Positions 23,742 to 35,626 are shown, numbered from the stretch's first letter. The stretch: DNA of 64,000 bases from Corythucha ciliata (GCA_038030265.1 CM075937.1:38792198-38856197), one strand, 5' to 3'. A program made the numbers and translations. Notes: generated from the sequence alone by a model not told the origin.

Positions 23742-25032
23742 CGTAGTGGTCGTGTGTTGGATTATTGTGTTGGAGGGGAGGGGGGGGGGCAAAGCGTTCG
23801 CAGAAAGATGAACCGTAAAAGTGAGCGTGACTGATATACCAAATCCCTTCTTTACTAGCCCCGTCAGCATTTGTACCCATCCTATGATGGGCGATGATGA
23901 CGGCACGATAACCTTCTCTTTTTCTTTTTTTTTTTTTTTTTAGTTTTCACCTTCGCATCATTAGGGATCCCATTTGACTCCTGAGCCTAACCCGAAAATA
24001 GAGTTGAAGAAGAGCTGACCTTTTCACTTCTTTCTTTCAGAAGGCAAGAATTTCCTCAGGTAGTTTAAGAGTATATTTTTTTGTTACTGTTGGAATCCAG
24101 TCCTAAACGGCGTTACGTCATTACTTAGCAATAGTGGTAAGTTGTATTATATAGTTTGAAACTATTTGTTTAATTAGGTAGTTATAAAAAATTGTTAATA
24201 AACTATGTAGCTAAAAAAGATAAGTGCGTATACCTTTAACCATATACTGGGGCGTGTGTAGCCAGCCCTTGGTCTAGGGGTTGGCAGCTTCACTAGAGAA
24301 GCAGCCAGATTCACCGTTGCCTATTACAGGCATTCGAGGATAAATCTCTATAGCATCTCAATTAAATTGACTAAGTCAATCGAAGGCACCCGGCGTGCAC
24401 CGATAGGCACTGCATCGTGGTTCCTCAAACCGTTTGTGGGGTATGCTCGGGTTGTGTTAGACAAATACATTTTTACATAGTTTTAAAGAACGAGTTTGCA
24501 TGCGAGACGACCCTCCCCGGGCTCGGGTGCCGGCCCAAAAACTCCCGGTCTCAGCGTCTTCTCTTTTGTTTCACCCTTTCTTCTCCCCACTTCTTGACTA
24601 CCGAAATTCGTCGCAATACGGGTCCTCTCTCTCGTTCATTTCGGCTGGATTACCAATAATTACGACAGAGGAGGATAGTTTGTTTACCTATCTCTCATAT
24701 CGTGCCTTGTTCTATTCCATTCAAGATTCCAGGCGCTTAAATTGAGTCGTAGCACTAACAACGAAATTATAATAATTTTTCTAGCTATAACCCTCCCCCC
24801 CACAATGCCCACAAATTCTTTTCGATTCAGAAAGTGGATTACATTTCAAGACCTTTCTATTCCGAATTTTTAGTGTGAACACGTTTGATGTATTTACTCA
24901 CCAAAGAATCTTAAAAACCCAGTTAGACTAAGTCGCATCGTGAGATGTAAAGTTATTTACGAGCTCTTCAAGATCAACAACAAAGCGAACTGAGTTATCG
25001 TTATCAATACTTCTTACTCTATCAGCAATGCC
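23742..25032. other. Intergenic between direct repeats, no gene seen
   Basis: Open frames at 24417-24745 have no recognisable domain. A sequence reading TTGGTCTAGGGGTTGGCAGC at about 24271 vaguely resembles a tRNA A-box, but no tRNA folds there. Confidence 0.4.
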
Positions 25033-25288
25033 TGTTACACTCAACGATATATAAACCTGGATTGCTCACAGATGACTGGAGGGGCGTGGAGGGGGCAGGT
25101 CGTCCCCTGATAAACAATCACCCTGTTCCTCTCCTTGTGTAGTTATGGCATCACAACTCTCTTCCCGTATTTACTTTGAAATTCCACCCCTCTCATCCAC
25201 TTTAAGCTCCACTTGGAGATTATTATTGATGGCTATTCTTTATCAGCAGTGATGAGCAATCCAGTTCTTTTATACATCGTTGGTTACA
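25033..25288. mobile_element. Short inverted-repeat element, copy 2
   Basis: It runs from GTTACACTCAACGATATATA to ATACATCGTTGGTTAC, the same terminal inverted repeats as copy 1, and contains the shared TCGTCCCCTGATAAACAATC core in the opposite orientation to copy 1. Confidence 0.55.
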
Positions 25289-25423
25289 CTAACCCTCAAA
25301 TTGATAACAAACATCGCTTACGCTATCAAGAACACTAGCGCAGATAGCGATAGTTCCATTCGCCAATAAGAACAATAATAATATAGTCAGCCACAATCGA
25401 TGTCATACAAGTAAAATACGCAC
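25166..25423. repeat. Direct repeat copy 2 (pairs with 23486-23741)
   Basis: Near-identical to the upstream copy over its whole length. Identity passes beyond the inverted-repeat element into flanking DNA, so this is a segmental duplication rather than two independent insertions. Confidence 0.85.
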
Positions 25424-25881
25424 AAAGTAAAGATACATTCATTAACTATCAGGTTACTAACAAATAAAAAGAAGAAGAAGAAAAAAATAGAGTCATCCTC
25501 AAAAAATTTCTGGATCTAATTATACTCTAAAAAAAAGAGAACACACAACGAAATAAACTCCTACAATAATAAAGATTCGAAAAAGAAAAACTCACGCAGT
25601 AGAATGGAATCGGGAAGACAAAAAAAGGTACAGGCCCTCATCCTCCAAAAAGCTTGCTGCAGGCTCGTCGTTCTCCATCATTGATTTCATCGGCCGGTAA
25701 ACAAAAAAAGTTGCTTGACGGATACTCAGATGACGACCGTTATCAGCACAACTGGAGTTCACGATCACGAGCCACGAAACGAAGAAATTGAAATGAAAGA
25801 GGTACATTCTTAGTTTTTTTACGTAAAATATACAAAATCGAGTAAAAGGTAGTAAATTCATGTACTGTATTTTCTTTCCAG
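25424..25881. other. Intergenic, no gene seen
   Basis: A-rich. Overlapping minus-strand frames at 25592-25970 have hydrophobic stretches but no recognised family. Confidence 0.4.
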
Positions 25882-26012
25882 ATTCGTACTGCGGTGAAAA
25901 GGAAAGTGATGGAAGACATTACCCAGAGACCAAACAAATTATTAAGAAAATTTATTACCGAGCCCAACATTGTGACAGAGCGGCACGTACGTCAAGTCGT
26001 TTATCGTAAAAG
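25882..26012 (+). pseudogene. Exon-like fragment beside R1-type insertion
   Basis: A good splice acceptor (TTTTCTTTCCAG at 25870-25881) precedes an open stretch reading AVKRKVMEDITQRPNKLLRK and TERHVRQVVYRKR, until the GC-rich retrotransposon begins. It resembles a basic segment in FLYWCH or MULE-type transposon-derived proteins. That assignment is from memory and weak. Confidence 0.35.
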
Positions 26013-27567
26013 GGGCGAGGAATTCCTGGAGAACGCCCTGGAATGCCTGAGGGGCATCCCAGTGGTCATAGGGGGGGATTTTAATGCGTGGGACCTCGCG
26101 TGGGGCTCGAGGAGGGGCAGCCAGAGAGGCGCGCAGGTGCGCGATCTCATGTCTGGGTGGGGACTTGTGCTTGCGAACCGGTCCGAGTGCGGACCCACCT
26201 TCCGCGGGCCGTCGGGGGAGTCGTACATTGACTTAACCCTTCTGGGTGGTCAACCACTCCCTCGGTTGTGTTCGTGGGGGTTGGGCATGGACACCTCGGC
26301 CGACCACTGCCTCGTGTCATTCGACATCGTCACAGGTGTCAGTGGCCGTGGCGTGGGAGGTTCGGGATCAGGCCGGTTTGACTTCAGGCGTGCCCGATGG
26401 GACGCGTACAGGTGCCAGGCGGATCGCCTCCTCTTCGAGGCCGACCTCGCGGGTCCTCCTCCGGGGGCGTCGGGATTGGAGCTCGTGGACGAGGCCGTGG
26501 AGGCGATGGAGGCCATCGTCATGGGCTCCGCTGACGATACCGTCCCGCGTGTTCCCCAATCGCGTGGCGGGATAGTTCCGTGGTGGAATGCCGAGGTTGC
26601 GGGTCTTTCCTTGTGGGCTCGTAGGCTGCGCCGGGCCTATCAAAGGACTCGAGGCCCGGGTCGCGAGGCTGCAGGCGAGCGTTATGCGCTCGCGAGGGGG
26701 GACCTAAAAAAGGCTCTTCGGCGGTCCAGGCGGGCCGCGTGGAGGACGTTCGTTGAGGATGGTCTCTCGGCGAACCATTGGGGCATTCCCTACAGAGTCG
26801 CCGTGGGGAAGATCAGATCTCCGAGCGTCCTCCCGTTTCTGGAAGCGTCGCGTGGTGGAGGGACTGTGGAGGACACGCTGAGGAACTTCATCCGATGTAT
26901 CTTCCTGCGGGACGAACCCGGGGAGGACTCTGCCGCGGACCGCGAATCCAGAGCGGAAGCGGCAGTGGTCCCACAAACGGCAGGCAGTGGGCTCTTCACG
27001 GAGGAGGAGCTTCGGGACGCCCTTGGTGGGTTGGCGTCGGGCAGGGCTCCGGGGTTCACCGGGGTGTGCCCTGAGATGCTTAAGCATCTCCCGGACTCGG
27101 CGGTGGAGTCTTTTTTGGGGCTCTACAATCGATGTCTTGTGGCGGGGTACTTCCCGGTGAGATGGCGGGTCGCTGTGGTGATACTTCTTCTGAAGTCACC
27201 CGACCGCGACCCGGCGTCTCCCGTTAGCTATAGGCCGATTAGCCTCCTGCCTTGCGAGAGCAAGGTCCTGGAGCGGCTCCTCCTTGGCCGGTTGGAGCCC
27301 TTCATCAAGGAGGCGCTCCATCCGCGCCAGTTTGGGGGGGTAAGAGGGGGCTCGACGGACGCGGCACTGGACGCGGTGCAGTCCCTCGTCGATGCCCCCT
27401 ACGGGAAGTACAAGGTGGCGGTTCTGCTGGATGTGCAGGGGGCCTTCGATTCAGTGTCGTGGCCGGGGGTCTTGATGGCGCTTCGAGATGCTGGTGTCCC
27501 AAACGACATCTTTAGGGTGATCGCCTCGTACTTCGAGTCGAGGGAGGTGCGGCTAGTGAGGAGGTAG
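26013..27567 (+). pseudogene. R1-like ORF2 fragment: endonuclease C-terminal half and RT fingers/palm
   Basis: The endonuclease part shows GGDFNAWDLAWGSRRG and SADHCLVSF. After a linker the RT begins with YRPISLLPC, a GVRGGSTDAALDAV helix and VLLDVQGAFDSVSW. The frame is lost just after EVRLVRR, where GTGAGGAGGTA is tandemly duplicated (11 bp). The first half of the endonuclease is absent. Confidence 0.88.
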
Positions 27568-27574
27568 TGAGGAG

Positions 27575-28786
27575 GTGCAGGAACCTCTCACCAGAGGTTG
27601 CCCGCAGGGGTCGGTTCTCTCGGCTGCTTTGTGGAACCTTCTCTTTGCCGCCCTTTTGTGGCTTTTGCAGGGGGAGGGTTTCGAGGGAGTGGCGTACGTG
27701 GACGACCTTGCGGTTGTTGTCGCGGCGCGCTCCCGGGACGAGGCCGGTCGGGAGATCGATCGGCTGTTGCGGGTCGTGGACGAATGGTGCGGGGTGGTCA
27801 AACTGGCTCTCGCTGTGCCGAAGACCTAAATGGTCCTAATGCGGGGTCGTCTCTCGCAGGGTAGCCCCCTGGTGGTGCGCTATCGGGGATCACGCCTTGT
27901 GGGGGAACGGCAGGGCCGCTACCTAGGGGTCGAGATTAACCCGGGGAGGACAGCGACCCCGCAGCTAGAGGCGGTTGCGGGGAAGCTAGAGAGGACATTT
28001 GCCCTCTTTAGGTCGGTGGGGGGAAACGTATGGGGCACGTGCCCGGCTCATTACTTCAGGGCGGTATTCGTACCTACCCTGCTGTACGGTGCAACGTGGT
28101 GGTGGCACCGGCCCACGAAAGCTCAGAGGGCGAAGGTCCTCAGCTTGCAGCGGCAGGCCTTGGTAAGGGTGACCATTGCATACCGTACTGTCAGTTCCGA
28201 CGCGCTTCAGGTGCTGGCGGGGATACCTCCTGCGGACCTCCTGCTCGACGCATGGGTTCACGGGCACCGCCTGGTTCAGGGAAACTTGGACTGGGTACGG
28301 TGCCGTGAAGATTGGGCAGAGCGCCTCGGTCTCTTGGCCGATGAGTGGGGGGCCGCATGGGGCCTCCGCCTCCTTGACGACCTAGTCGTTGAGGCTTGGA
28401 AGGCGCGTTGGACTTACAGTTCAACGGGTAGGCGTACATTCGGGTTCGTGCCCGACGTTCGGACGAGACTGGCAGCGGCCAAGTGGTTCACCCTTGAGCA
28501 CGCTGCCATGCAAATCCTGACTGGACACGGCTCGTTTAACGCCAAGTTGTGGTTCTTCCGGCGGCGGGACTCTCCAACATGCCCTTGTGGTGTCGAGGAG
28601 GAGACCGCTGACCATGTGCTTCGTCGCTGCAGCCTCTACGGGGATTTGTGGCGGGCGACATGGGGGAGTGGAGGCCCACCGGAAGACTCGGCTCTTGTCC
28701 GAGACCGGCGGGCGTATGGCCGCCTCCTGGCCTTCTCCCGCTCCTGGCTGGAGCGAAGAGGGCTGGGACCGGCCATGCTTGAGTAG
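27575..28786 (+). pseudogene. R1-like ORF2 fragment: RT catalytic core, thumb and C-terminal zinc motif
   Basis: In a shifted frame the RT resumes with TRGCPQGSVLSAALWNLLF and the catalytic YVDDLAVVV. One in-frame TAA (27827-27829) after AVPKT interrupts it, then the same frame continues to the end. The C-terminus carries LTGHGSFNAKLWFF and a CCHC-type motif (CPCG, then H and C, about 28578-28630) typical of R1-clade ORF2 proteins. Confidence 0.88.
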
Positions 28787-28990
28787 GGTTCCCTACTCGG
28801 GCAACCCGGGCAGGGTTCTCTTCCCTTTCCGGTTTCGGTCCATGGAGGAAGCCAGCATCCTCAGCTCAAAAGACCCACCTCCGCGTGGTCTCTCTCGGGT
28901 GCGGCTGGCTGGCCATCAGCCGTGGCTAACGGGTTGAGCTGAGCGATGGGACCGACTCTGTTGCGGTATCCGGGCCAAAGATGGGGTACA

Positions 28991-29489
28991 GGCCAGGTAA
29001 AGGCCTGCAAAAAGGTCTAGGTACTGGCCACATCTTAAGGAGTTCCGCAGAGAGAGAGAGGGGCGAGGAAAAATCTCCGATAAGCCTTGATGAAGCCCTA
29101 GAAATGCTTACCATGAAACAAGACACTACAAAGATGTCTAGGCGAGAGAAGTTCGTGTTTGTCCGAGACAAGACAATTTGTGCCACGAGTCTATCCAACC
29201 TCCAAGTATTGTGTTGTAGGGGATGTGACATTTACGTGCGCTCCAAAGTGGTTCTATCAAATGTAAACGATTCAAGTTTACCGCGAGAATCACAGTTAAT
29301 TTGCCGCTAGTATTTTTTTCTTGACTTGGAACGCAGACACTGCACGGTCGACGAAGAAAAACCGGTAAATACAAACGCAATCGCACAGCTCGCAATACGC
29401 ATTACGCTATATGCTGCAACACGCATGCGGAGGTCAGCGCCAGTGACTTCCCCCGCGCCTATATGCCTTTCGCCGCTGCAGCTTACCAT
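28991..29489. other. Junction between two non-LTR elements
   Basis: An open frame at 28981-29310 has no recognised domain. It may include the 3' untranslated end of the R1-like element. Confidence 0.4.
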
Positions 29490-29622
29490 ACTGTAATCTA
29501 AATTATCTAAATCAAACTGCGCTTCACCCCTTCATTCATACATTAAGAACTATGTCAGAAAAGAACAATTACAAACTAAAACTGAGTCTGTTGTATACCA
29601 AGTTGATTACGCTAAACTTAAG

Positions 29623-30393
29623 ATGTTGTTAGATCAGGAAAGTTGGTATGAAATTTATAAGGCAAATCTGGATGTTAATGGTCTTTTGGAGTTATTTTTG
29701 GTTAAGTTTCAAAATTATATAAAACTAAGCACAGTGAGTAATAATCACAGTGAAAAGAATAGGTTTAAGAAATTAACTAATTGGATAACAAAAGGCATTA
29801 TTATAGCTATTAGAAAAAGAGATAAACTTAGAAAAAAGGCATTAAAGGAGCCATACAACTGTGCCCTACAAGCTAAATATAAGAATTATAAAAAAAAAAC
29901 TCTTCAGAAGGTGATTAATAAATCGAAAACTGGATATTTTAGTAAGCAAATTGAGAATACGAAAGGGGACCCGAAATTAGTCTGGAGTATAGTTAATGAA
30001 GCTACCGGGAGTAATCATAAGGAGCATCGTGAAATAAGTGAAATTGAAATAAGTCCAGGCATGATTGTGAAAGATAAAAAAGATATTGCCGATCATTTCA
30101 ATAATTTTTTCTCTACAGTGGAGACAGTAATAAAAAATAGTGTAAACCCTTTATCGGCACATAATCGAGCTTTAGTTGGGGAAAGAATAAGACCTTCAGT
30201 CATTTCTGATTCTGTTTTTTTACGTCCAGTTGACAGTGGTGAAATAATTAGGCTTATTGATAAAGTAAAGGCTAATTCGAGTGTCAAGTTGTATAACATC
30301 TCCAATAAAGTGTTGTGGAGTGTATCGAGCAGTATAGGTGCCCCACTGGCTTCATTTTTAATCAAGTTTTTCTTAGTGGCATCAGAAAACTGA
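29623..30393 (+). pseudogene. Non-LTR ORF2 linker region
   Basis: The stretch is lysine-rich with KRDKLRKKALKEPYN, a TGYFSKQIENTKGDPKLVWS motif and DIADHFNNFFSTV, the standard linker before RT in CR1/Jockey-group ORF2. The same frame extends upstream to about 29490. A frameshift near 30380 separates it from the RT. Confidence 0.85.
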
Positions 30394-30944
30394 AAGAAAC
30401 TTTTATCTTGCCTCTATACAAAGGTGGGGACAGAAGGCAAGCGACGAATTATAGGCCCATAGCGCTGACTCATACTTTATCCAAGATCCTAGAAAAATTC
30501 ATAAAGAATAGGCTGATGGAGTTCTTTGAAGTGAAAAATATTCTCCCAAAAAATCAATATGGCTTTCGGCCAGGACTGAGCGCTGAAAACGCCTTGTTCA
30601 ATTTTCATAAAAAAGTGGTGGAGAGTCTGGACGAGGGAGAATACGTGTTTGGAGTTTTCCTAGATGTCCAAAAGGCATTTGATTCAGTGGATCATGAACT
30701 GCTGTTAGCAAAGCTCTACTCTTATGGAGTCAGAGGAAATGTGTTGGACTTATTGGCTTCCTTTTTGTCTAATCGTCCCTGTGTTACGAGGGTGGATAAA
30801 GTGGAAAGCAGTGTGGCGATGGGTGTTTGTGGAGTGCCTCAAGGAACGGTCCTTGGCCCTATGTTGTTTTTGATATTCATCAATGATTTGTTGGAGTTGG
30901 ATATAAAGGGAACATTTTCGGGTTCGCGGATGATACGGCCTTGA
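30315..30944 (+). pseudogene. Non-LTR reverse transcriptase core
   Basis: Motifs in order: NYRPIALTHTLSKILEKFI, QYGFRPGLSAENAL, VFLDVQKAFDSVDHELLL, and GVPQGTVLGPMLFLIFINDL. The FADDTALIF catalytic box follows immediately but in another frame, at about 30920-30950. Confidence 0.9.
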
Positions 30945-31060
30945 TTTTTAGTGGGAAGGATGTTTCTAGATTAGTCGAATTGACCAGCAGGGAATTAAGC
31001 ATTATAAAATATTGGGTTGATAGCAACTTACTCTGAGTAAATTTAAACAAAACTGCATTA

Positions 31061-31548
31061 ATGAGATTTTCGTTGAAAACAAGTAAACAACAGGATTTTA
31101 AGTATAATGTTCGGCTGCACAGCTCACTTTGTAATCAGGCGGATTGTGATGGGTCTAATTCTTGCGTAAGCTTGGAAATTGTTGAAAGACATAAGTACTT
31201 AGGTGTTATATTTGATGAGAATCTTAAATTTAAATATCAAATCTCCAGCATTGTGAGTAGATTAAGGAAGCTTTTTTATAATTTAAGCTGCTTCGTCAAA
31301 TTATGAATTTAAAAATGATCAAATCAATATATTATGGTTTAGTTTTTTCCATTTTAAACTATGGCATTGTTGTCTGGGGTTCCTCTAGTAAGTCATATCT
31401 TAATCCTTTGAAAACATCTCATAATGTCATTTTGAGAATAATATTACGGAAATGCCGATTATATCCAACGGTTCTATTACATAGGGAGCTGGATGTACTT
31501 AATTTGAAACAGATTTTCGTGTTGAACTCTGTGTATTCAGGTAGTTAG
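31061..31548 (+). pseudogene. Non-LTR RT C-terminal fragments
   Basis: Two overlapping frames encode RHKYLGVIFDENLKFKYQI and SIYYGLVFSILNYGIVVWG, the typical end of a CR1/Jockey RT (YLG and YG..VWG boxes). They are separated by a frameshift near 31300. Confidence 0.85.
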
Positions 31549-32074
31549 TGCTAATGTAGTGCCGTTTAGCCATAGTACAATAGTGACTAGGAATAAAATA
31601 AAATCCAATATTATTTGACCCAAAGCAAATACTGAAGCTTTCAAAAGATCGGGGTATTGCTCTGCTTTAAAATTTTTATACGAACAGGAAATTAATGTAT
31701 CTCGTTTCACTTCGCTAACTAAATATAAAAAATGTGTAAAAGAATTACTAATGACCCTCTAGTTATCAAAAATATGCTTAATTGTTTAAATATCTATGTT
31801 GATAAATAAAATAATTAATAAATAATGTTTAATTAAAAGTGGAAATTAATTTTGTGTAATTTATAAAAATTATCAATAACTTGTTGTTGAATGTTATGCA
31901 TTGTTATACCGTTCATGGTGTTTAGCTTTGTTTCTATTCTTTGTTTTGTTTTTTCGAAGTTGAATTTCCAGAAAACTCTGTATTTATTTGTTGAAAATTT
32001 TCAGTTTAATAATTAATTAAGTAATATTTGCGTAGTAATTCGGATGCTCGATGGAACGCCATCCCTAAACACGC

Positions 32075-33058
32075 TTTTTCCCTCTACTCTTTTTTTGGGC
32101 TAAATATAAATACGATTTTCGCCCAATTGCGAGTCTTTTCATTTCACCCTTTATTCTTGACGAAACAGTCACCAATCATAAAACTACAAGTCGAAGTTCC
32201 GACGAGGGGAGTAAAAAATGTATTTAGCATGATGCAGTCACGCTCACTCTTACACAGCACATCTTTCGGCTTACCCCCCCCCCCCCCTTTACGACAATTC
32301 TCGAGCGTCGTCACTCATTAACTTTTCAACATTTCTGAATGCTTGATAGCCTATACTTGTTATATCGGTGACTATAATAAAAAAGGAAAGGCATTAGAGC
32401 TGCGAACTGCGAAGTTCATAAATTTTTAAAAAGAGTAATTAGGTTGGCTTTACATTGCTGTAGACTTCATTAATTATGTGTATAATAATCCAGTCAAATG
32501 GTGTCAAAAATTGCTCTGAGGTGGAAAAAAAAAAAAAAAAAAAAAAATGGAAACCTTGGGATTACTTTTGATTATCATTTTTTTTCAGGGCGCTGAATCC
32601 GAATCTGAAGTTTTCCAACAAAATTTCCTGTTGCGTTTTGAGATAACAGCGAATCAGCGAAAAACGGTGAAATTTTGGCACTTTTTCAACTTTTTCAATT
32701 ATAACTTCGTAAGAGTGATACTAACATGAAAACACGCTACTTATACATTGAAACTGCATAAAGTTTCCTTAAAGTCGTGACCCAAACGGATTTTTTGGGA
32801 CCATCCGTCTCAAAACCAGCCCTTCGAAAATGGTCATTTTTCCATACGGTTGAAAAGTAGGAGTGTCCGAATGTCAGCCGCAGTTGGAGAATCAGTTAAC
32901 CAACCAGACTGCTTTCAACAACGCGCGCAGATATCCTAGAAAAATACTGTCAGCTGGAGGTGTCGACGAGCATCCGAGGAGGTGGAATGAGTGCCTTATT
33001 TTCACAACATTCTTAAAAGATTTTCTAATTAAATGTATTATCCCCCCTCCCCACCAGT
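32075..33058. repeat. Segmental duplication, flank copy 1 (pairs with 41945-43143)
   Basis: From TTTTGGGCTAAATATAAATA to ATGTATTATCCCCCC this sequence matches 41945-43143, except that copy 1 lacks about 220 bp carrying the odorant-receptor stub found at 42365-42590. It contains a long poly-A run (about 32525-32547). Confidence 0.85.
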
Positions 33059-33129
33059 AGGGACTTGAGGCGTGTATGAGGGTGCAGGATAACGAGACAA
33101 CGACACGCCTCCGACCACGCCCACCGCCC

Positions 33130-33360
33130 CCAGCACCCTCCGGCCCTGGAATCGTCCATTTTGTACCCACCCCCATCCCCTCCGGCCAGAAATCGTCCAT
33201 TTTGTACCCGCCCCCATCACCTCCGACCCTGGAATCGGCCATTTTGTACCCGCCCCCCCGAATCGACTGTACCCGCCCTCAAATCATCCATTTTGTACCC
33301 ATCCCCGAATCGTTCATGTTCTACCCGTCCCCGTTTGTACCCGCCCCCAATCGGTGTTCC
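33130..33360. repeat. C-rich minisatellite, period about 41-42 bp
   Basis: CCATTTTGTACCC recurs at 33156, 33197, 33239 and 33288, each followed by C-rich filler (GCCCCCATCACCTCCGACC-like). The proline-rich frames over it are by-products. Confidence 0.75.
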
Positions 33361-33456
33361 CCTCCGGGCCATTCCCGCGCCTCGGCAGTCTCCCCACCTC
33401 GTGCCCATTGGCCCCCCTCCCACATTCACGGCTTTAAAAAATTTTACCCACCGCCA

Positions 33457-33499
33457 GGGTTCGAACCTACTCGCTTCAGGATAGTCCATACGAGACCAC
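33457..33499 (-). other. Possible Pol III promoter boxes (tRNA-like/SINE head)
   Basis: On the minus strand TGGTCTCGTATGG (33499-33487) resembles an A-box, and GGTTCGAACCC (33467-33457) matches the B-box consensus at tRNA-like spacing. No full tRNA cloverleaf is apparent. A tRNA-derived SINE fragment is the likeliest meaning. Confidence 0.3.
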
Positions 33500-33510
33500 C
33501 ATGGTGAGTT

Positions 33511-34114
33511 GCAAGTACGTGAGAGTGGAAGTATAGAAACCGCCTACTCATGTAACACCCCCCCATTCAACCGGCCTACCGACCGCCTCACCCCACCATT
33601 GGACCATACTACCAATCACCCCCCCCCCACTATTCTACAACCACATACCGATCAGTCTCCAAGGGCTCCCTACGAAAATTAAATGTTGGAAGTCGCGAAA
33701 ACTAACCATTGTGACAAGTTACATACTAAAAGTTACATTTGTCGCACATGTTTTCAGCACCCCCCCTGAATGTTAGATTTTGGTGAAATCTAATATGAAA
33801 TATCTCTGAAACGGCTCGTCTGATTTTGTCGAGTGAGGGATCATAATTCCCCATTTTTCGTCGCATTTCTTTTGATATCCCACTTGGGTCCGGTATGGTC
33901 ACGGTTCGGTCAAGTCATTCCCCTATGACCGGAAGTTGACCGATGATGGTTCGGCAGTACATGAGAGTGGAAAGTATAGAAACCGCCTACTCATGTAACA
34001 CCCCCTCCCACACCAATTCAACCGGCCTACCCCCCCCCCCATTAGACCATCCTACCCCCCCCATCCTACAACCACATACCGATCAGTCTCCATCAAAGGG
34101 CCCCCTACGAAAAT
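33511..34114. repeat. Pair of ~165-bp direct repeats around a 270-bp spacer
   Basis: GAGAGTGGAAGTATAGAAACC onward (33511-33679) recurs at 33953-34114, both running through a C-rich middle to ACATACCGATCAGTCTCC and CCCCTACGAAAAT. The arrangement could be a small LTR-type non-autonomous element or a local duplication. No primer-binding site was recognised. Confidence 0.6.
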
Positions 34115-35090
34115 GATAGTCTCTCAATATTCATCCCATGCCAACGGTTGATGCAATAATAGCACACAAAAAAAAATATGAACACACAAATTCTAACGAC
34201 GTAACGAATAATGAATTTTGTAGCCTAATATAGTTCTCTTTAACGGTAACTATCAATTTGAAATATTCAACACGATCAATGAATTAAATAATGGACACAA
34301 TTTGATCAATAAGACACTCGCTAAAACTCGAATTGAAGAGAAACGAATCTTCGAATACATCCTCGTCAATTTGTTTAAAAAATTAATTTAAAAATAACCA
34401 AATTGAATTTCGAAAAAGTAGCCAGTTCATCGATGGGGAATTTTGTTGTGGTCATTTTAAGCCATCATGAGAGGAAATCGGACTAAAATTCTCGTAGGAG
34501 ATAGGTTTGGGGCAAAAAAAGAGCTGAAACGCATTCCAAACCTTAGCAACTGTACCGCTCAACAAATCTTATTCAAATAGCAGCGTCATCTAGGAACCTA
34601 GATGACCATTTTGAACGATCGATCATCAAATTTTATAATATTCTCTTGGAATTATAAGGGTCCAACCCCGTAGTGTGGTAGGGGGGGGGGGGCTGCACTA
34701 CACAATGTTGAAGAGCATGGCCGCTCTACAACATTGGGTAGTTTGGTAGTCTCAGCGTACACTTCGTCCGTCCGTCCGTCATGGAGCAGCGAGTTCACAT
34801 GCGAAGGGATTTATCTTACCCATGTCTGATATTCTACACTCCACCAAGACTTCTCAAAACACTTGTTCCCTCCTAACGGATTTCATTTATATCCGTAATA
34901 GTGGACTTGAATAAAAACCCAAAGGAAGTTAATTCAGATTATTTAAAAAAAATTGTTTATCTAATTTCTATCATTTACAGAAAGTTCTCCGAATTAAATA
35001 TCTATAAAATTATCTACAAGCTAAACCTTTACACAACCATACTCTCGTTGCACTCACAGTGGTGTTCATGCTAACCACCCCATATAACCA
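34115..35090. other. Intergenic, no gene seen
   Basis: AT-rich apart from a run of G at about 34681-34692 and a short imperfect hairpin (CAATGTTG to CAACATTG) at 34703-34737. Confidence 0.4.
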
Positions 35091-35118
35091 TGTGTATGAG
35101 GTATATACCTCATACACA
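35091..35118. repeat. 28-bp perfect palindrome
   Basis: The half-site TGTGTATGAGGTAT is followed directly by its exact complement ATACCTCATACACA with no spacer. Confidence 0.8.
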
Positions 35119-35626
35119 CACGACCGGCTATGCCATGTCACTTGACCAGGTCTCCAGCCTACAGACGGCCAGGAAGCCTGCCTGTACCTTTTTAAGCAGT
35201 AGTTAACGACAGGAAACCGAATGTTTTCAACCAATTTTTTGAGAAAACTCAATGAAATTTGGAGACTGACTACATCAGCCACCTAACAATCATTAATTTT
35301 CCCGATAAATCGAATGAAAATCTGGAGGCTTACGATCTTTAACGACTGCTATACGAAAGTCAGAGCTCGCTGAAGCCTCCTCCAGCGTTTAGAAATGGGC
35401 CTCTTTCTCGCACATTGGACGAGAATATTACCCCAGTGCGAGAATGGATTTCATAAAACCTGCGCTACTTTCGTATCACTCGAAAAACTGCAGAATATTT
35501 GCACTTTTCCCGGTTTGTTTTTTATATCAAATATATGAAATTCGCTACAATTTGAGACCTGACCCAGTCTGTAGGTCAGACGGTAGCCAAGATTTGTTTT
35601 CACAACAAAAGGTTCCCAAGTCTAAT
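35119..35626. other. Intergenic, no gene seen
   Basis: Nothing recognised. Confidence 0.4.

Larger units (their letters stand above)
26013..28990 (+). mobile_element. R1-clade-like non-LTR retrotransposon, 5'-truncated and inactive
   Basis: Composition changes abruptly to GC-rich at about 26013. The element starts inside the endonuclease domain, so ORF1 and the 5' end are missing. It has lesions at about 27560 and 27827. The coding part ends at TAG 28784-28786, followed by a 3' untranslated stretch whose end I place only roughly. R1-clade elements move by target-primed reverse transcription and often truncate at the 5' end. Confidence 0.85.
29490..31830 (+). mobile_element. CR1/Jockey-group non-LTR retrotransposon, inactive
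   Basis: AT-rich, unlike the GC-rich element upstream. The pieces run in order from the endonuclease-RT linker through the RT to the C-terminal region, with frameshifts at about 30380, 30910 and 31300 and a stop at about 31035. It ends in AATAAATAAAATAATTAATA-like sequence. The endonuclease is missing, so it is 5'-truncated. Confidence 0.85.

Noticed and set aside
24260..24340. Possible tRNA (GGTCTAGGGGTTGG with GGCATTCGAGG)
   Set aside because: The A- and B-box-like words are too far apart and no cloverleaf can be drawn.
33076..33507. Plus-strand proline-rich frames over C-rich repeats
   Set aside because: Overlapping open frames in several phases come from the CCATTTTGTACCC minisatellite, not from coding selection.
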